A DNA stretch of 64,000 nt from Hyphomonadaceae bacterium UBA5336 (GTDB taxonomy: Bacteria > Pseudomonadota > Alphaproteobacteria > Caulobacterales > Hyphomonadaceae): positions 16,317 through 80,316 of the forward strand of contig DHQO01000002.1 in the NCBI GenBank assembly GCA_002408125.1, written 5' to 3'. A model generated the notes under the pieces. The model was not told where the DNA came from. It saw only the letters and a program-made list of their open reading frames with translations, and ran no database searches. Of the stretch, positions 1-8,687 are shown piece by piece; the stretch's first letter is position 1, and the number at the start of each line of letters is the position of its first letter. The translations under genes and the position numbers were made by a program.

Positions 1-320
1 TAGTCGAAGAACGCATCGATCGAGCCGGTGATGACGAGGTCGATGTCGAAGAACAGGACATCTCCGGTGATATCGGCGAGCGGGTCCTGCCAGAGGGCGA
101 TCTTGCGCCAGGGATACCAGCGCACGCGTTCCGGCAGATCGATAGGCGGCAGCGGCATCGCCTCGATGCCTTCCTCATAGCCGGTGGCATCGTCGGTAAA
201 GCACACAAAGCGCAGGGGCCGCTCGGTGTTCCGGCGCACCATGCGGTAGAGCCGGTTCACATAGTCGGCTCCATAGCGGGTGCCCCAGCGCATGCAGATC
301 ACGGTTTGCGGGCTCGTCAT
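1..320 (-). CDS. glycosyltransferase-like protein, 3' part cut off by the window edge
   Basis: The frame opens with ATG at 318-320 and runs off the left edge, giving the first 106 residues. Near residues 90-96 a hydrophobic strand leads into an Asp-Ile-Asp motif (D92, D94), the arrangement that binds the metal and nucleotide-sugar in GT-A fold glycosyltransferases. The segment RPLRFVCFTDD (34-44) is also typical of that fold. The acceptor and sugar cannot be read from this fragment. It is divergent from the epimerase gene that begins at 458, which fits a sugar or envelope-glycan context. Assignment to the broad fold is an inference from the motif alone. Confidence 0.6.
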   Translation of the reverse strand, partial: MTSPQTVICMRWGTRYGADYVNRLYRMVRRNTERPLRFVCFTDDATGYEEGIEAMPLPPIDLPERVRWYPWRKIALWQDPLADITGDVLFFDIDLVITGSIDAFFD

Positions 321-457
321 CGGGAATAGGCCTCATTCATTTCGTTCAGCCCCTACCCCATCCGCGAAAAATGTGGAACCAAGCGCCTGTAGTCACACCG
401 GTTCGGCTCTGGCAAACAGGTCGGACGGTTTCACGTGGAAGACGGGGAGGACGCGAC

Positions 458-1588
458 ATGGTGGATGACGGCCTGAAAGCCCGCGCGGTCAAGGCGCGCG
501 ACTGGATGCTGGATGCCTCCTTTCCGTTCTGGGCCCATCGCGGCATTCACCCGGAGCTGGGTTTCCGCGAGCGCCTGACCGTACTCGGCGATCCGATCAA
601 TGATCTCGATACGCGCGTGCGCCTGCAGGCGCGCCAGACCTTCTGCTTCGCCTTCGCCCAGATCGCAGGCTGGAGCGATCCGCGCGCGGGCGCCTATGTG
701 GCACGCGGCATCGAGACGCTCACCACCCATTGCCGGCGCCCGGACGGGCTCTACGGCGCGCGCATGGCCTATACCGGCGGGCTGTCGAACGCATCTGCCG
801 ATCTTTACGACACCGCCTTCGCCCTGCTCGCCTTTTCCTGGGCCACCCGCACCGGGGCCGACGGCGCGGCCGAAGCGGCAGCGGCGGCCTCGAAAGCCAT
901 CGAGACCGAGCTGAAGCGCCCGGACAGCGAGGGCGGCTATCGCGAGGCCCTGCCCGCGCCCGGCCACCGCCTGCAGAACCCGCACATGCACCTCTTCGAG
1001 AGCTCGCTCGCCCTCTATGAGGCGACCGGCGACGAGACGGCTCTCGCCCGCGCCACCGGCATCGAGACCCTGCTGGAAACCCGTTTCCTGCAGCCCGGCA
1101 CCGGCGCCCTGCGCGAGGTCTTCGCCATGGACTGGGGCCCGGCAGAGGGTGACCGCCTGGAGGCCGGACACCAGTATGAATGGGTCTGGCTGATGAACGA
1201 ACGCGCGCGCCTGACCGGCAAGCCCGTTTCGCCCGCCGCCGAAGGGCTCTACGCCAATGCCCTGAAGCTCACCGGCCCGGATGGCGAGGTTGCCCTCTCC
1301 CATACGCTGGGCGGCGAGATCCTCGATGCCACCGAGCGCACCTGGGGCCTCACCGAGGCGCTGAAGGCCCATCTGGCGCGCATCGAGCAAGGCGATGCTG
1401 CTGCCACGGCGCGCGCCATCGAGAGCTTCGACCGCATGTGGGCGCGCCATGTCGTGCCCGCACCCCAGGGCGGCTGGCTGGACAAATACGGCCACGACGG
1501 CGAGCCCGATCTCTCCGATATGACCGCGGCCACCGGCTATCACATCTATGTCGCCATCGCCGAGCTGATGCGCGTGGCTGACGTTTGA
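458..1588 (+). CDS. AGE family epimerase/isomerase
   Basis: A 376-residue protein of the N-acylglucosamine 2-epimerase / mannose isomerase (AGE) superfamily, an (alpha/alpha)6-barrel cytoplasmic enzyme acting at C2 of a sugar. Family features visible: FWAHRGIHPELGF near the N-terminus, RLQARQTFCFA, HMHLFES in the middle, and HQYEWVWLM plus GGWLDKYGHDGEP toward the C-terminus, which contribute the barrel histidines. The frame is open further upstream to 371, but ATG 458 has GGGGAGG just ahead of it and gives normal family length. Substrate is undetermined; a mannose/glucose-type isomerase is as likely as a GlcNAc epimerase. It lies divergent from a glycosyltransferase-like gene. Confidence 0.85.
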   Translation: MVDDGLKARAVKARDWMLDASFPFWAHRGIHPELGFRERLTVLGDPINDLDTRVRLQARQTFCFAFAQIAGWSDPRAGAYVARGIETLTTHCRRPDGLYGARMAYTGGLSNASADLYDTAFALLAFSWATRTGADGAAEAAAAASKAIETELKRPDSEGGYREALPAPGHRLQNPHMHLFESSLALYEATGDETALARATGIETLLETRFLQPGTGALREVFAMDWGPAEGDRLEAGHQYEWVWLMNERARLTGKPVSPAAEGLYANALKLTGPDGEVALSHTLGGEILDATERTWGLTEALKAHLARIEQGDAAATARAIESFDRMWARHVVPAPQGGWLDKYGHDGEPDLSDMTAATGYHIYVAIAELMRVADV

Positions 1589-1701
1589 GGCCCGCCCCGA
1601 CGCGCAACAATCCCGGCAGGTTTCCCCAACGGCGTGGCTTGCCGGGCCAGGCCCCTCGCCGCTAGGCTCCCCGCCAGACAAGATATACTCGGAGGAGCCC
1701 C

Positions 1702-2469
1702 ATGTCCCTGTTCGACCTCACCGGAAAATCGGCCATCATCACCGGCTCCTCGCGCGGGATTGGCAAGGCCATTGCCGAGGCCATGGCCGAGCAGGGCGCC
1801 AATGTGGTGATCTCCTCGCGCAAGCCCGGCCCGTGCCAGGAGGTCGCCGCCGCGATCAACGAGAAGCATGGCGAGGGCACCGCCATCGCCGTGCCGGCCA
1901 ACATCTCGGAAAAGGCCGAGCTGCAGGCCATGGTGGACGCCGCAAATGCGGCCTTCGGCAAGGTGGATGTGGTGGTCTGCAACGCCGCCTCCAATCCCTA
2001 TTACGGGCCGATGGAAGGCATTTCCGACGAACAGTTCCAGAAAATCCTGTCGAACAATATCATCTCCAACAACTGGCTGATCCAGATGTGCATCCCGCAG
2101 ATGCGCGAGCGCAAGGACGGCGCGATCATCCTGGTTTCCTCCATTGGCGGGCTGAAGGGCTCGCCGATTATCGGGGCCTACAACATCTCCAAGGCGGCCG
2201 ACTTCCAGCTCGCGCGCAATCTCGCCACAGAATATGGCCGGGACAATATCCGCGTGAACTGCATCGCACCGGGTCTGATCAAGACCGATTTCGCCCGCGC
2301 GCTGTGGGAGAACCCGGAAACGCTGAAACGTGCGCTGGCCACCACGCCCATGGCCCGTATCGGCGAGCCGGTCGAGATTGCCGGCGCGGCTGTCTATCTC
2401 GCCTCGGCCGCCGGCGCCTACATGACCGGCCAGATGATGGTCGTCGATGGCGGCGTCACCATCACCTGA
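1702..2469 (+). CDS. SDR family NAD(P)-dependent oxidoreductase
   Basis: A 255-residue classical short-chain dehydrogenase/reductase. The cofactor motif TGSSRGIG is at residues 14-21, the NAA stabilising motif at 94-96, and the catalytic Ser147, Tyr160 and Lys164 (YNISK) are intact. IRVNCIAPGLIKT follows, as in the FabG-like and glucose-1-dehydrogenase-like subgroups. A GGAGGAG ribosome binding site precedes the ATG. Length is typical. Substrate cannot be deduced; the gene stands between a sugar epimerase and a membrane hydroxylase that need not be functionally linked. Confidence 0.9.
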   Translation: MSLFDLTGKSAIITGSSRGIGKAIAEAMAEQGANVVISSRKPGPCQEVAAAINEKHGEGTAIAVPANISEKAELQAMVDAANAAFGKVDVVVCNAASNPYYGPMEGISDEQFQKILSNNIISNNWLIQMCIPQMRERKDGAIILVSSIGGLKGSPIIGAYNISKAADFQLARNLATEYGRDNIRVNCIAPGLIKTDFARALWENPETLKRALATTPMARIGEPVEIAGAAVYLASAAGAYMTGQMMVVDGGVTIT

Positions 2470-2546
2470 CCGGCACACAATCACAGCTTGAACCCTGCGG
2501 CCTTGCCAGCCATACCAATCTCCGGCCCAAGCACCATATTCCCGCG

Positions 2547-3362
2547 ATGGACGACTGGATCCTCAGCCACGCGAATGCCCTGCGCGTCAGCGCCTTTCTC
2601 GGCGTGATTGCCGCCTTCTCGGCGCTGGAGGCGGTGTTCCCGCGCCGCCGCCGGGGGCAGAAGCGGCTTGCGCGCTGGGCGACCAATTCCGGCATGCTGG
2701 TGCTGGCGACCGTGCTGGTGCGCGCCATTGCCTTCGCTGTGCCACTGCTGGCGGGGGTCGCCGCCGCCGGATTTGCCGCAGAGCGGGGCTGGGGGCTTTT
2801 CCACCTGATCGGATTTGACGGCTGGGGCGCGGTTCTCGTAGGGGTCCTCATCCTCGATTTCGCGATCTGGTTCCAGCACTGGGCGAGCCATCATGTCCCC
2901 CTGCTCTGGCGCCTGCACCGCATCCATCATGGCGACGGGGATATCGACGCGACCACGGCGCTGCGTTTTCACCCGATAGAGATCGCGCTTTCGACCCTGT
3001 TCAAGGTCGTCATCATTCTCGCGCTCGGCCTGCCGGTGCTGGCCGTGCTGGTCTTTGAGATTCTCCTGAACGCCTGCGCGGTCTTCAACCATGCCAATCT
3101 CGCCTTGCCGGGCTGGCTCGACCGCGCCCTGCGCCAGGTGCTGGTCACGCCCGACATGCACCGGGTCCACCATTCGGTGCACCGCGACGAGCACGACACC
3201 AATTTTGGCTTTTGCCTCTCAGTCTGGGACCGGCTGATGCGCACTTACACGGCCCAGCCGCGCGGCGGCCATGACGGCATGCAGATCGGCCTGACACCGA
3301 TCCAACCCGCCCGAGCGAGCCGGCTGGGAGACAGCCTGCTCGGCCCGTTTACCTGGCCGTGA
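2547..3362 (+). CDS. sterol desaturase / fatty acid hydroxylase family protein
   Basis: About 271 residues with several hydrophobic membrane segments and the eight-histidine signature of the fatty acid hydroxylase superfamily. HWASHHVPLLWRLHRIHHGD supplies the central clusters and HRVHHSVHRDEHDTNFG the C-terminal one. These histidines bind a di-iron centre that uses O2 to hydroxylate or desaturate a lipid. The true lipid (sterol, hopanoid, carotenoid or fatty acid) is unknown. The frame is open upstream through the SDR gene in another phase, but ATG 2547 lies 78 bases after the SDR stop and starts a normal family-length product. It is convergent with the alkylsulfatase gene, with a palindromic repeat between them. 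Confidence 0.85.
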   Translation: MDDWILSHANALRVSAFLGVIAAFSALEAVFPRRRRGQKRLARWATNSGMLVLATVLVRAIAFAVPLLAGVAAAGFAAERGWGLFHLIGFDGWGAVLVGVLILDFAIWFQHWASHHVPLLWRLHRIHHGDGDIDATTALRFHPIEIALSTLFKVVIILALGLPVLAVLVFEILLNACAVFNHANLALPGWLDRALRQVLVTPDMHRVHHSVHRDEHDTNFGFCLSVWDRLMRTYTAQPRGGHDGMQIGLTPIQPARASRLGDSLLGPFTWP

Positions 3363-3369
3363 GCCCCAA

Positions 3370-3471
3370 GAGCCGATTCACCGCGGCTTGACCGCGGTGC
3401 CCAGCTCCCAACCAGTGTTCCTGGCCGCCCCTTTCCGTGATGGACCCCCGTGGTCAAGCCATGGGGAGTCG
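3370..3471 (+). repeat. dispersed double-palindrome repeat, copy A
   Basis: About 100 bp with two palindromes. The first is ACCGCGG-CTTGA-CCGCGGT (3379-3398 region). The second is a near-perfect CCCCGTGG-TCAAG-CCATGGGG arm pair (around 3447-3467). The linker contains CTTTCCGTGATGG. The same layout recurs near 17.7 kb (inverted), and the second half recurs at 5.7 and 47.1 kb. It occupies the gap between two convergent genes, where the hairpins could help stop transcription. Confidence 0.8.
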
Positions 3472-3491
3472 GGGAAAGGCGGCACTCCCCC

Positions 3492-5504
3492 TTAAGGCTC
3501 CACCACATTGAACCAGAAGGCCGGGGTATCCAGCGCGCCGAACCAGGCCATCAGGGCGGTCGGGTCGCCGGCCAGTGCGATCTCGCCCACCGCGACCAGT
3601 TCCGGGAAGGTCCGCACGCGCAGGATGAGGTCGTTGAAGGCCGCCCGGCTCAGCGTCACCGTGGTCGTCGCCTCACCGTCGGGCGCGCCCTCGCGCGGCA
3701 TGGCCACCGCCGGGCCGACATCCACCGAGATGGTTTCCCCGGTATCGGTGAAGTCGAAGACCAGCACGAAAGGCTCGCGCGTCACGCGTTCCGGCGCATA
3801 CCGCACGGCCATGGCATCGAACAGGTCCACCGTCGGTACGCCCTTGATGAAATCCGGGCTGCCGGTCTGGATGTCGCCGGTTTCGGGCACTCCATTGCGC
3901 AGCTCCTGCGCGCCGGTGAGATAATAGGCCCGCCATGCGCCGCTCTCGGCCTGGAAGCCCATCTGCTCATAGGTCGCTGCCAGCCAGTCGCGCGCGGGCT
4001 GGAAGTCCGGCTCGGCGAAGACCGCCTGGTTCAGCACATCGGCGGCCCAGCGATAATCGCCTTCCTCGAAGGCGCGCTCGCCCTCGGTGACCACCGCCTC
4101 GATCCCGCCCATGGCGGCGACGAAGCGTTTGGCGCGCTCGACTGGCGGGTGGGCATGGTAATTGGCCGGCACGCCGTCCCACCAGCCGAAATAGAACTGG
4201 TAGACCGCCTTTGTGTTGTGATTGAGCGTGCCGTAATAGCCGCGCGTGTCGAAATGCTCGGCCTGGACGGCGGGCTCGTCAATCTCCTCGGCGATTTCCA
4301 CCGCCGTCTCGCCGGCATTGGCCCGGCGCAGGGCCTGGTCGTGGGTGTAGCGGTAGATATCGCGCTGGCCGCGCAGGAAGCTCGTAACATTCTCCTCGCC
4401 CCAGGTCGGCCAGTGATGGGAGGCGAACACCACATCGGAGGTGCCATAGCGCGTGAGCACATAGTCGATGGCCTCGCTCCATTTCAGGAGATCGCGGACC
4501 TTGGCCCCGCGCGGGGTGAGCGCGTTGTGGAAGGTGGCGGTGGCGACCTCGGCGCTGCACAGGGCATCGAACTGCGGCAGGTAGAACATGAACTCGGCCG
4601 GCGCCTCGGTGCCGGCGGCGTCGACAAACTCGAACACCACGCCGTCGATCACCCGCTGCGTGCCGCGCCCGGAGATTTCCTCGGTCGGCTCGATCAGGCC
4701 GATCGTGCCGGCGCTGAGGCCGGGGCCGAGGCCGATGGAGACCTGGCCGGTCGGCCCGTGCGGCAGGGTGTTGCCGAACATCAGCGCCGCGCGCCGGGAC
4801 ATATGATTGCCTGCCAGCAGGTTTTCCGCCACCGCCGATTCGGAAAAGCCGATGGGCGCGAGCACGGGAATGCCGCGCTCTTCGATATCGGCCTCGCTGA
4901 TCACGCCGCGTACCCCGCCGAAATGGTCGGCATGGGAGTGTGTGTAGATCACCCCGCTCACCGGACGCTCGCCGAGCGTGTCATTGACGAGCTGGAGCGC
5001 GGCGGCGGCGGTTTCCGAGGACAGAAGCGGATCGACGATGATCCAGCCGGTCTCGCCGCGAATCACGCTCATCACCGAGAGATCGTATCCGCGCACCTGG
5101 TAGATGCCGTCCATGACCTCAAACAGGCCGTGCATGTTGGTCAGCTGCGACTGGCGCCAGAGCGAGGGGTTCACTGTGTCGGGCGCGGGGCCGGTGACCT
5201 TGTCATATTCGGCAATCGGCCAGATCACCTTGCCGTCGGCATCATAGATCGCATCGCCCTCGATCTGGGCGAGCAGGCCGTGGGCGGCATCCTCGAAATC
5301 GCCCTGGTCGTCCAGCGGCAGGCGCTCGGCGATAGCGGCATTGGCCGCGCGCGTGGCATCGGTTGCCTCGCCCACCGGCGGCGCGGGGAACTCGATGGCC
5401 GGCGGCGCGGCGGCCTCGGTGGCTTCCTCCGGCGCGGGCTCGGCGACGGTTGCGCAGGCGCCCAGCAGCGCGCTGGCGGCAAGCAGAAGTGTGGTGTGTT
5501 TCAT
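3492..5504 (-). CDS. alkyl/aryl-sulfatase, metallo-beta-lactamase fold (BDS1/SdsA1-like), lipoprotein
   Basis: A 670-residue exported enzyme, close to the usual length of linear alkylsulfatases, which hydrolyse sulfate esters of fatty alcohols (SDS-type surfactants). The metallo-beta-lactamase motif THSHADHFGG binds the di-zinc centre. The alkylsulfatase dimerisation domain follows, and then a C-terminal SCP2-like domain that includes FVLVFDFTDTGE. The start at 5504 has GGGAGG ahead of it and gives a lipoprotein signal (MKHTTLLLAASALLGAC), so it is probably membrane anchored in the periplasm. The frame is open to 5552, but the extra residues would mask the signal peptide. Likely role: scavenging sulfate or carbon from alkyl sulfates. 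Confidence 0.88.
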   Translation of the reverse strand: MKHTTLLLAASALLGACATVAEPAPEEATEAAAPPAIEFPAPPVGEATDATRAANAAIAERLPLDDQGDFEDAAHGLLAQIEGDAIYDADGKVIWPIAEYDKVTGPAPDTVNPSLWRQSQLTNMHGLFEVMDGIYQVRGYDLSVMSVIRGETGWIIVDPLLSSETAAAALQLVNDTLGERPVSGVIYTHSHADHFGGVRGVISEADIEERGIPVLAPIGFSESAVAENLLAGNHMSRRAALMFGNTLPHGPTGQVSIGLGPGLSAGTIGLIEPTEEISGRGTQRVIDGVVFEFVDAAGTEAPAEFMFYLPQFDALCSAEVATATFHNALTPRGAKVRDLLKWSEAIDYVLTRYGTSDVVFASHHWPTWGEENVTSFLRGQRDIYRYTHDQALRRANAGETAVEIAEEIDEPAVQAEHFDTRGYYGTLNHNTKAVYQFYFGWWDGVPANYHAHPPVERAKRFVAAMGGIEAVVTEGERAFEEGDYRWAADVLNQAVFAEPDFQPARDWLAATYEQMGFQAESGAWRAYYLTGAQELRNGVPETGDIQTGSPDFIKGVPTVDLFDAMAVRYAPERVTREPFVLVFDFTDTGETISVDVGPAVAMPREGAPDGEATTTVTLSRAAFNDLILRVRTFPELVAVGEIALAGDPTALMAWFGALDTPAFWFNVVEP

Positions 5505-5891
5505 GGCTAACCTCCCAAACGGCCCGGCTGACGCGGGCTCTGTCTGAGGCAAGGCTTATCAGCCGATCCTGCGGGCGTCATCTCGGACGTAGGGGAAAGT
5601 GATATGCAGCCGGGTGATACCGCCCGGTGCATATCGGCCTACGGCCTCCATGCACCCTACTTGCTGCCCCTTTCCGTGATGGCCCCCGTGATCAAGCCAC
5701 GGGGAGTCGCAGCCAACGGAACTTCACAATCCATGGATCCCCGCTTTCGCCGGGACAAGCGGTTCTGTGTGGCCAGCAGCCTTGAGCCCGTCTCATGTGA
5801 CGAGCGAAGCGAGGATACGGAGACAGACAGAGACTCAGCCTTGAGCCCGTCTCATGTGAGGGTGCCAGCCCGATACGGGATCAAACAGGAA
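5505..5891. other. intergenic mosaic of repeats, no gene
   Basis: No convincing coding frame. From left to right: an imperfect stem near 5602-5635 (ATATGCA ... TGCATAT around a GC-rich core); a short GGCCTACGGCC palindrome near 5637; one copy of the dispersed palindromic repeat (5663-5709); a CCCCGC-rich hairpin around 5739-5753; a 24-bp direct repeat (CAGCCTTGAGCCCGTCTCAT... at about 5778 and 5836); and finally the tRNA 3'-flank element. Confidence 0.6.
5663..5709 (+). repeat. dispersed palindromic repeat, copy B (half unit)
   Basis: Shares CTTTCCGTGATGG and the palindrome CCCCGTGATCAAGCCACGGGG with the copies at 3.4, 17.7 and 47.1 kb. It lacks the first palindrome (the CGCGG stem). The arms differ by one base from the perfect CCCCGTGG/CCACGGGG pairing. 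Confidence 0.75.
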
Positions 5892-5894
5892 TGG
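5836..5894 (-). repeat. tRNA 3'-flank repeat, copy next to tRNA-Gly
   Basis: A 59-nt element ending exactly at the CCA of tRNA-Gly. It is alignable without gaps to 15873-15931 beside tRNA-Tyr (47 of 59 identical by my count), including the block AGCCCGATACGGGATCAAAC with its small CCCG/CGGG stem. It probably carries the tRNA 3' trailer. A partial third copy of its outer end begins near 5778. Confidence 0.75.
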
Positions 5895-5965
5895 AGCGGG
5901 TAGACGGGATCGAACCGACATCCTCAGCTTGGAAGGCTGCTGCACTACCATTGTGCTATACCCGC
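5892..5965 (-). tRNA. tRNA-Gly (anticodon TCC)
   Basis: Read on the minus strand, the acceptor arms GCGGGTA and TACCCGC pair perfectly. The anticodon loop CTTCCAA gives anticodon TCC (glycine, GGA/GGG codons). The T-arm contains GGTTCGATCCC, and CCA is encoded. The gene is 74 nt including CCA. Its 3' side is joined to the conserved 59-nt flank also found at tRNA-Tyr. Confidence 0.95.
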
Positions 5966-6103
5966 GCACCGAATGGGCGGAGATACTGCGCTCGCCCCTT
6001 CAGTTCAAGTGCGGAATGCGGCGCGGGGCACCATTCTCTCACGCCTCCGCACCGTCGCGCCCCGGGAAGCCCGCAGAGAAATGGACCCGGCCCGCCATGG
6101 GCC

Positions 6104-6577
6104 CTACTGGATGATCGGGTTCAGGTGCAGGTGGCCGGTATGGGAGTGCGCGCCCTCATGGCCATGCTCGTCATTGCGCTCGACACTGATGAGATTGAGC
6201 GCGTCAAAGCTGATGCCGCGCTCTGCAGACAGAGATGCGGCCAGGGTCCGCACATTGGAGATCGGGCCTTTCAGGATCATGGTCTCCAGGCTGCGGTGAT
6301 GGGTCAGCGGCACCGATTGGGTGGAGACGACGAGATCGTGGTTCTCGTGCTGCAGGTCCGCCAGCCGCATCGGCATGCCGCGCACCGACCGGTCGCACAC
6401 GAAGGAGAGGACAGCGGTGCAGTACCCGCTTCCGGACTGGTTGCCCGCCCAGTCCGACAAGGTCCCGCGCAACAGGTCGCGGACAGCTTCGGACCGGCTG
6501 GAATAGCCCTTCTCGGCGGCATATTCGTCGAGATGGCCGGCCAGGGATTCATCCATGGAAACCGTCACACGCTGCAT
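6104..6577 (-). CDS. NikR-like ribbon-helix-helix regulator with altered metal site
   Basis: 157 residues, aligning to E. coli NikR without gaps through the metal region. Residues 1-45 form the ribbon-helix-helix DNA-binding domain (MQRVTVSMDESL, GYSSRSEAVRDLLRG); the rest is the ACT-like NikR metal and oligomerisation domain. Of the four square-planar nickel ligands (E. coli His76, His87, His89, Cys95), only the first is kept (His77); the others are Ser88, Pro90 and Ser96. A tail after residue 135 adds six histidines (138-151). It starts 14 bases after the stop of the TonB receptor gene, with GAGGAG ahead of the ATG, so the two form an operon. It probably represses the receptor, but the signal is unlikely to be nickel bound in the usual way. 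Confidence 0.85.
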   Translation of the reverse strand: MQRVTVSMDESLAGHLDEYAAEKGYSSRSEAVRDLLRGTLSDWAGNQSGSGYCTAVLSFVCDRSVRGMPMRLADLQHENHDLVVSTQSVPLTHHRSLETMILKGPISNVRTLAASLSAERGISFDALNLISVERNDEHGHEGAHSHTGHLHLNPIIQ

Positions 6578-6591
6578 GGGGCTCTCCTCAT

Positions 6592-8652
6592 TCAGAAACT
6601 GTAGCGCAGGCTCAGCCGCACCTGACGCGGCTCGACCGGGTGGAAATGCAGATCCTCGACGGGCGAAGCTTCACCGGGAAGCTGGGACTCGAAATAATAA
6701 CTGATATCAGCATCTTCTGCATCGAAAGCGTTCAACACTTCCAGTGTGACTGTGACGTTTCGCCAGTCATAGCTGCCCGACAGGTTCACGATGGTGGTGG
6801 GGTCGGAAGTCAGCGCGCCGTCCTCGATCAGGGGCGCCTCGCCGAAATGGCGCAGGCGCGCGCTGAAGGTCCACGGGTCGAGATCGGCCAGCACGCCGCC
6901 ACCGATGACGCTTTCCACCGCGCCGGGGATCTCCGTCTCGCTGCCGGGGATGTCGAACTCGGCATCGGTGTATGCTGCCGACAGGTCGGCCACGAGCCAG
7001 TCGGTGGGCTGCCAGAAGAGGCTCGCTTCGACGCCCGTGCGCGTGGAAGCATCATTGGCCTCGGTCGTGCCGGCATCGCCGACAAAGACCAGCTCTGAAT
7101 CAAGATCGAGCGTGAACACGGCGAGCGAACCGCGAAACGCGCCGCGTTCCAGACGCGCGCCGATTTCCGCGCCTTCCGCGCGCACCAGGATCGGCACCCG
7201 GTCGACCGGGTCGCCGCTTTGGGGATCGACCATGATGGTCGCCCCGCGCACATCATTGGAGTGAAAGCCCTGGCCGTAATTGGCGTAGAATTCCAGGCCT
7301 TCGGCGGCTTCCCAGGCGAGCGCCGCGCTGGGGCTCAGCAGGCTGTCATCGGCCGAACCGCCATTGAGCGGCTCGCTGATCGCGGTGACCTCGGCATCGT
7401 AATAGTCCCCACGCAGGCCGAGCGTGGCGCGCAGCGTGTCGGTGAGGGCATATTCCGCCTCACCCCAGAGGCTGAAGCTGGTCTCCTCGACACTGTCCTC
7501 GCGCACCGTGGAGACCCGCTCGCGCCCGGCGGTCTTGAAGAGGCCGATATCGGAGATGTCGTCGACGCGCGTCTCGGCGCCGAGCCGGAGCTTCAGCCGA
7601 TCCGTCAGGTCGCGATGGTGCGACAGGCTTGCGCCATAATAGGTGCGCTCATCCTTCTGCTCGAACTCGTCGCCATTGACCGGGTCGTCGAGGAAATAGG
7701 TGAAGTTGGAATAGAGCGCGAAATCGTATGACACGGCATAGGCGCCGAGGCGGGTTTCGGCACCATCGGCATGTGTATAGCTCGCCTGGCCGTTCAGGCC
7801 GAGCCGGGTCGTCTGCCCGCCGAGATCATCATCGATATAACCGAACCGGTCGATCAGGCCGCTTTCCACGGCGCGCAGGGGTACCTGGTCGGTCGAGGTC
7901 CAGTCGCTGTCATAGGCGCTGGCCGACAGTGAGAAATGCCATGGCCCGGCCTCGTGCACCAACTTGGCAAGCGCGTTGAGCTTTGAAAGGTCCTGGTCGA
8001 GATCCCACGGGCCGTCATAGGCCTCCGCCTCCAGGGCGAGCAGAAGATCGGTCTCGGCGCCAAGGGCGAGATCGCCCGCTGCCACGCCGCGCAGATAGCC
8101 GAACTCGCCGGCCGACACCTCGATGAAGTCGCGCTCCAGCTGGTCATAAGTGGTGTAGCGCGCCGATCCGGCAGCGGAGAAATCGCCCGTGGAGGCACGG
8201 TAGGGCCCCTTGCGGAAGTCCACGCGCTCGACCAGTTCCGGGATCACGAAATTCAGGTCGAGATAACCCTGGCCATGACCATGGGTGCGCAGGTTGACCG
8301 GCACACCATCCACGCTGGCGGAAAAGTCCGTGCCATGATCGAGATTGAAGCCGCGCAGGAAATACTGGTTCGCCTTGCCCTCGCCGGAGTGCTGGGTGGC
8401 GACCACGCCGGGGATCACCTCCACGAGCTCGCCGACGCGCGACAGGGGCCGGTCCTCGAAATCGGCATAGCCGACCACGCCTTCCGAAGCCGCGCCGGCC
8501 GTGCCCACCAGTTCGAGGCTGCGGCCATAGACCGTGACGGTTTCGAGCGTTTCCTCGGTGTCGGCGACAGGCGCGGTATCGCCGCTCTGGGCATGGGCGA
8601 GAACGGGCAGGCTCACAGTCAGGAACAGAGCCAGGGAAACGGTACGGCGCAT
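6592..8652 (-). CDS. TonB-dependent receptor, partner of the NikR-like regulator
   Basis: A 686-residue outer-membrane receptor. It has a signal peptide (MRRTVSLALFLTVSLPVLAHAQ), a TonB-box-like ETVTVYG segment near residue 40, a plug domain (LVEVIPGVVATQHSGEGKAN, FLRGFNLDHGTDFSASVDGVP) and a 22-strand barrel ending in the terminal aromatic YSF. The plug carries HGHGQG, a possible metal-contacting loop. GAGG precedes the ATG. Co-transcription with a NikR homologue and a NikR-like site in its promoter point to uptake of a metal or metallophore; the actual ligand is unknown. Confidence 0.88.
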   Translation of the reverse strand: MRRTVSLALFLTVSLPVLAHAQSGDTAPVADTEETLETVTVYGRSLELVGTAGAASEGVVGYADFEDRPLSRVGELVEVIPGVVATQHSGEGKANQYFLRGFNLDHGTDFSASVDGVPVNLRTHGHGQGYLDLNFVIPELVERVDFRKGPYRASTGDFSAAGSARYTTYDQLERDFIEVSAGEFGYLRGVAAGDLALGAETDLLLALEAEAYDGPWDLDQDLSKLNALAKLVHEAGPWHFSLSASAYDSDWTSTDQVPLRAVESGLIDRFGYIDDDLGGQTTRLGLNGQASYTHADGAETRLGAYAVSYDFALYSNFTYFLDDPVNGDEFEQKDERTYYGASLSHHRDLTDRLKLRLGAETRVDDISDIGLFKTAGRERVSTVREDSVEETSFSLWGEAEYALTDTLRATLGLRGDYYDAEVTAISEPLNGGSADDSLLSPSAALAWEAAEGLEFYANYGQGFHSNDVRGATIMVDPQSGDPVDRVPILVRAEGAEIGARLERGAFRGSLAVFTLDLDSELVFVGDAGTTEANDASTRTGVEASLFWQPTDWLVADLSAAYTDAEFDIPGSETEIPGAVESVIGGGVLADLDPWTFSARLRHFGEAPLIEDGALTSDPTTIVNLSGSYDWRNVTVTLEVLNAFDAEDADISYYFESQLPGEASPVEDLHFHPVEPRQVRLSLRYSF

Positions 8653-8687
8653 GGAGACCTCGATCGTGCAATAACATTACAGGCCCA

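Noticed and set aside
3450..5510. A 686-codon open frame antisense to the alkylsulfatase gene
   Set aside because: It mirrors the sulfatase frame in GC-rich DNA; it has no ribosome binding site and an His/Arg/Gly-rich composition typical of antisense shadows.
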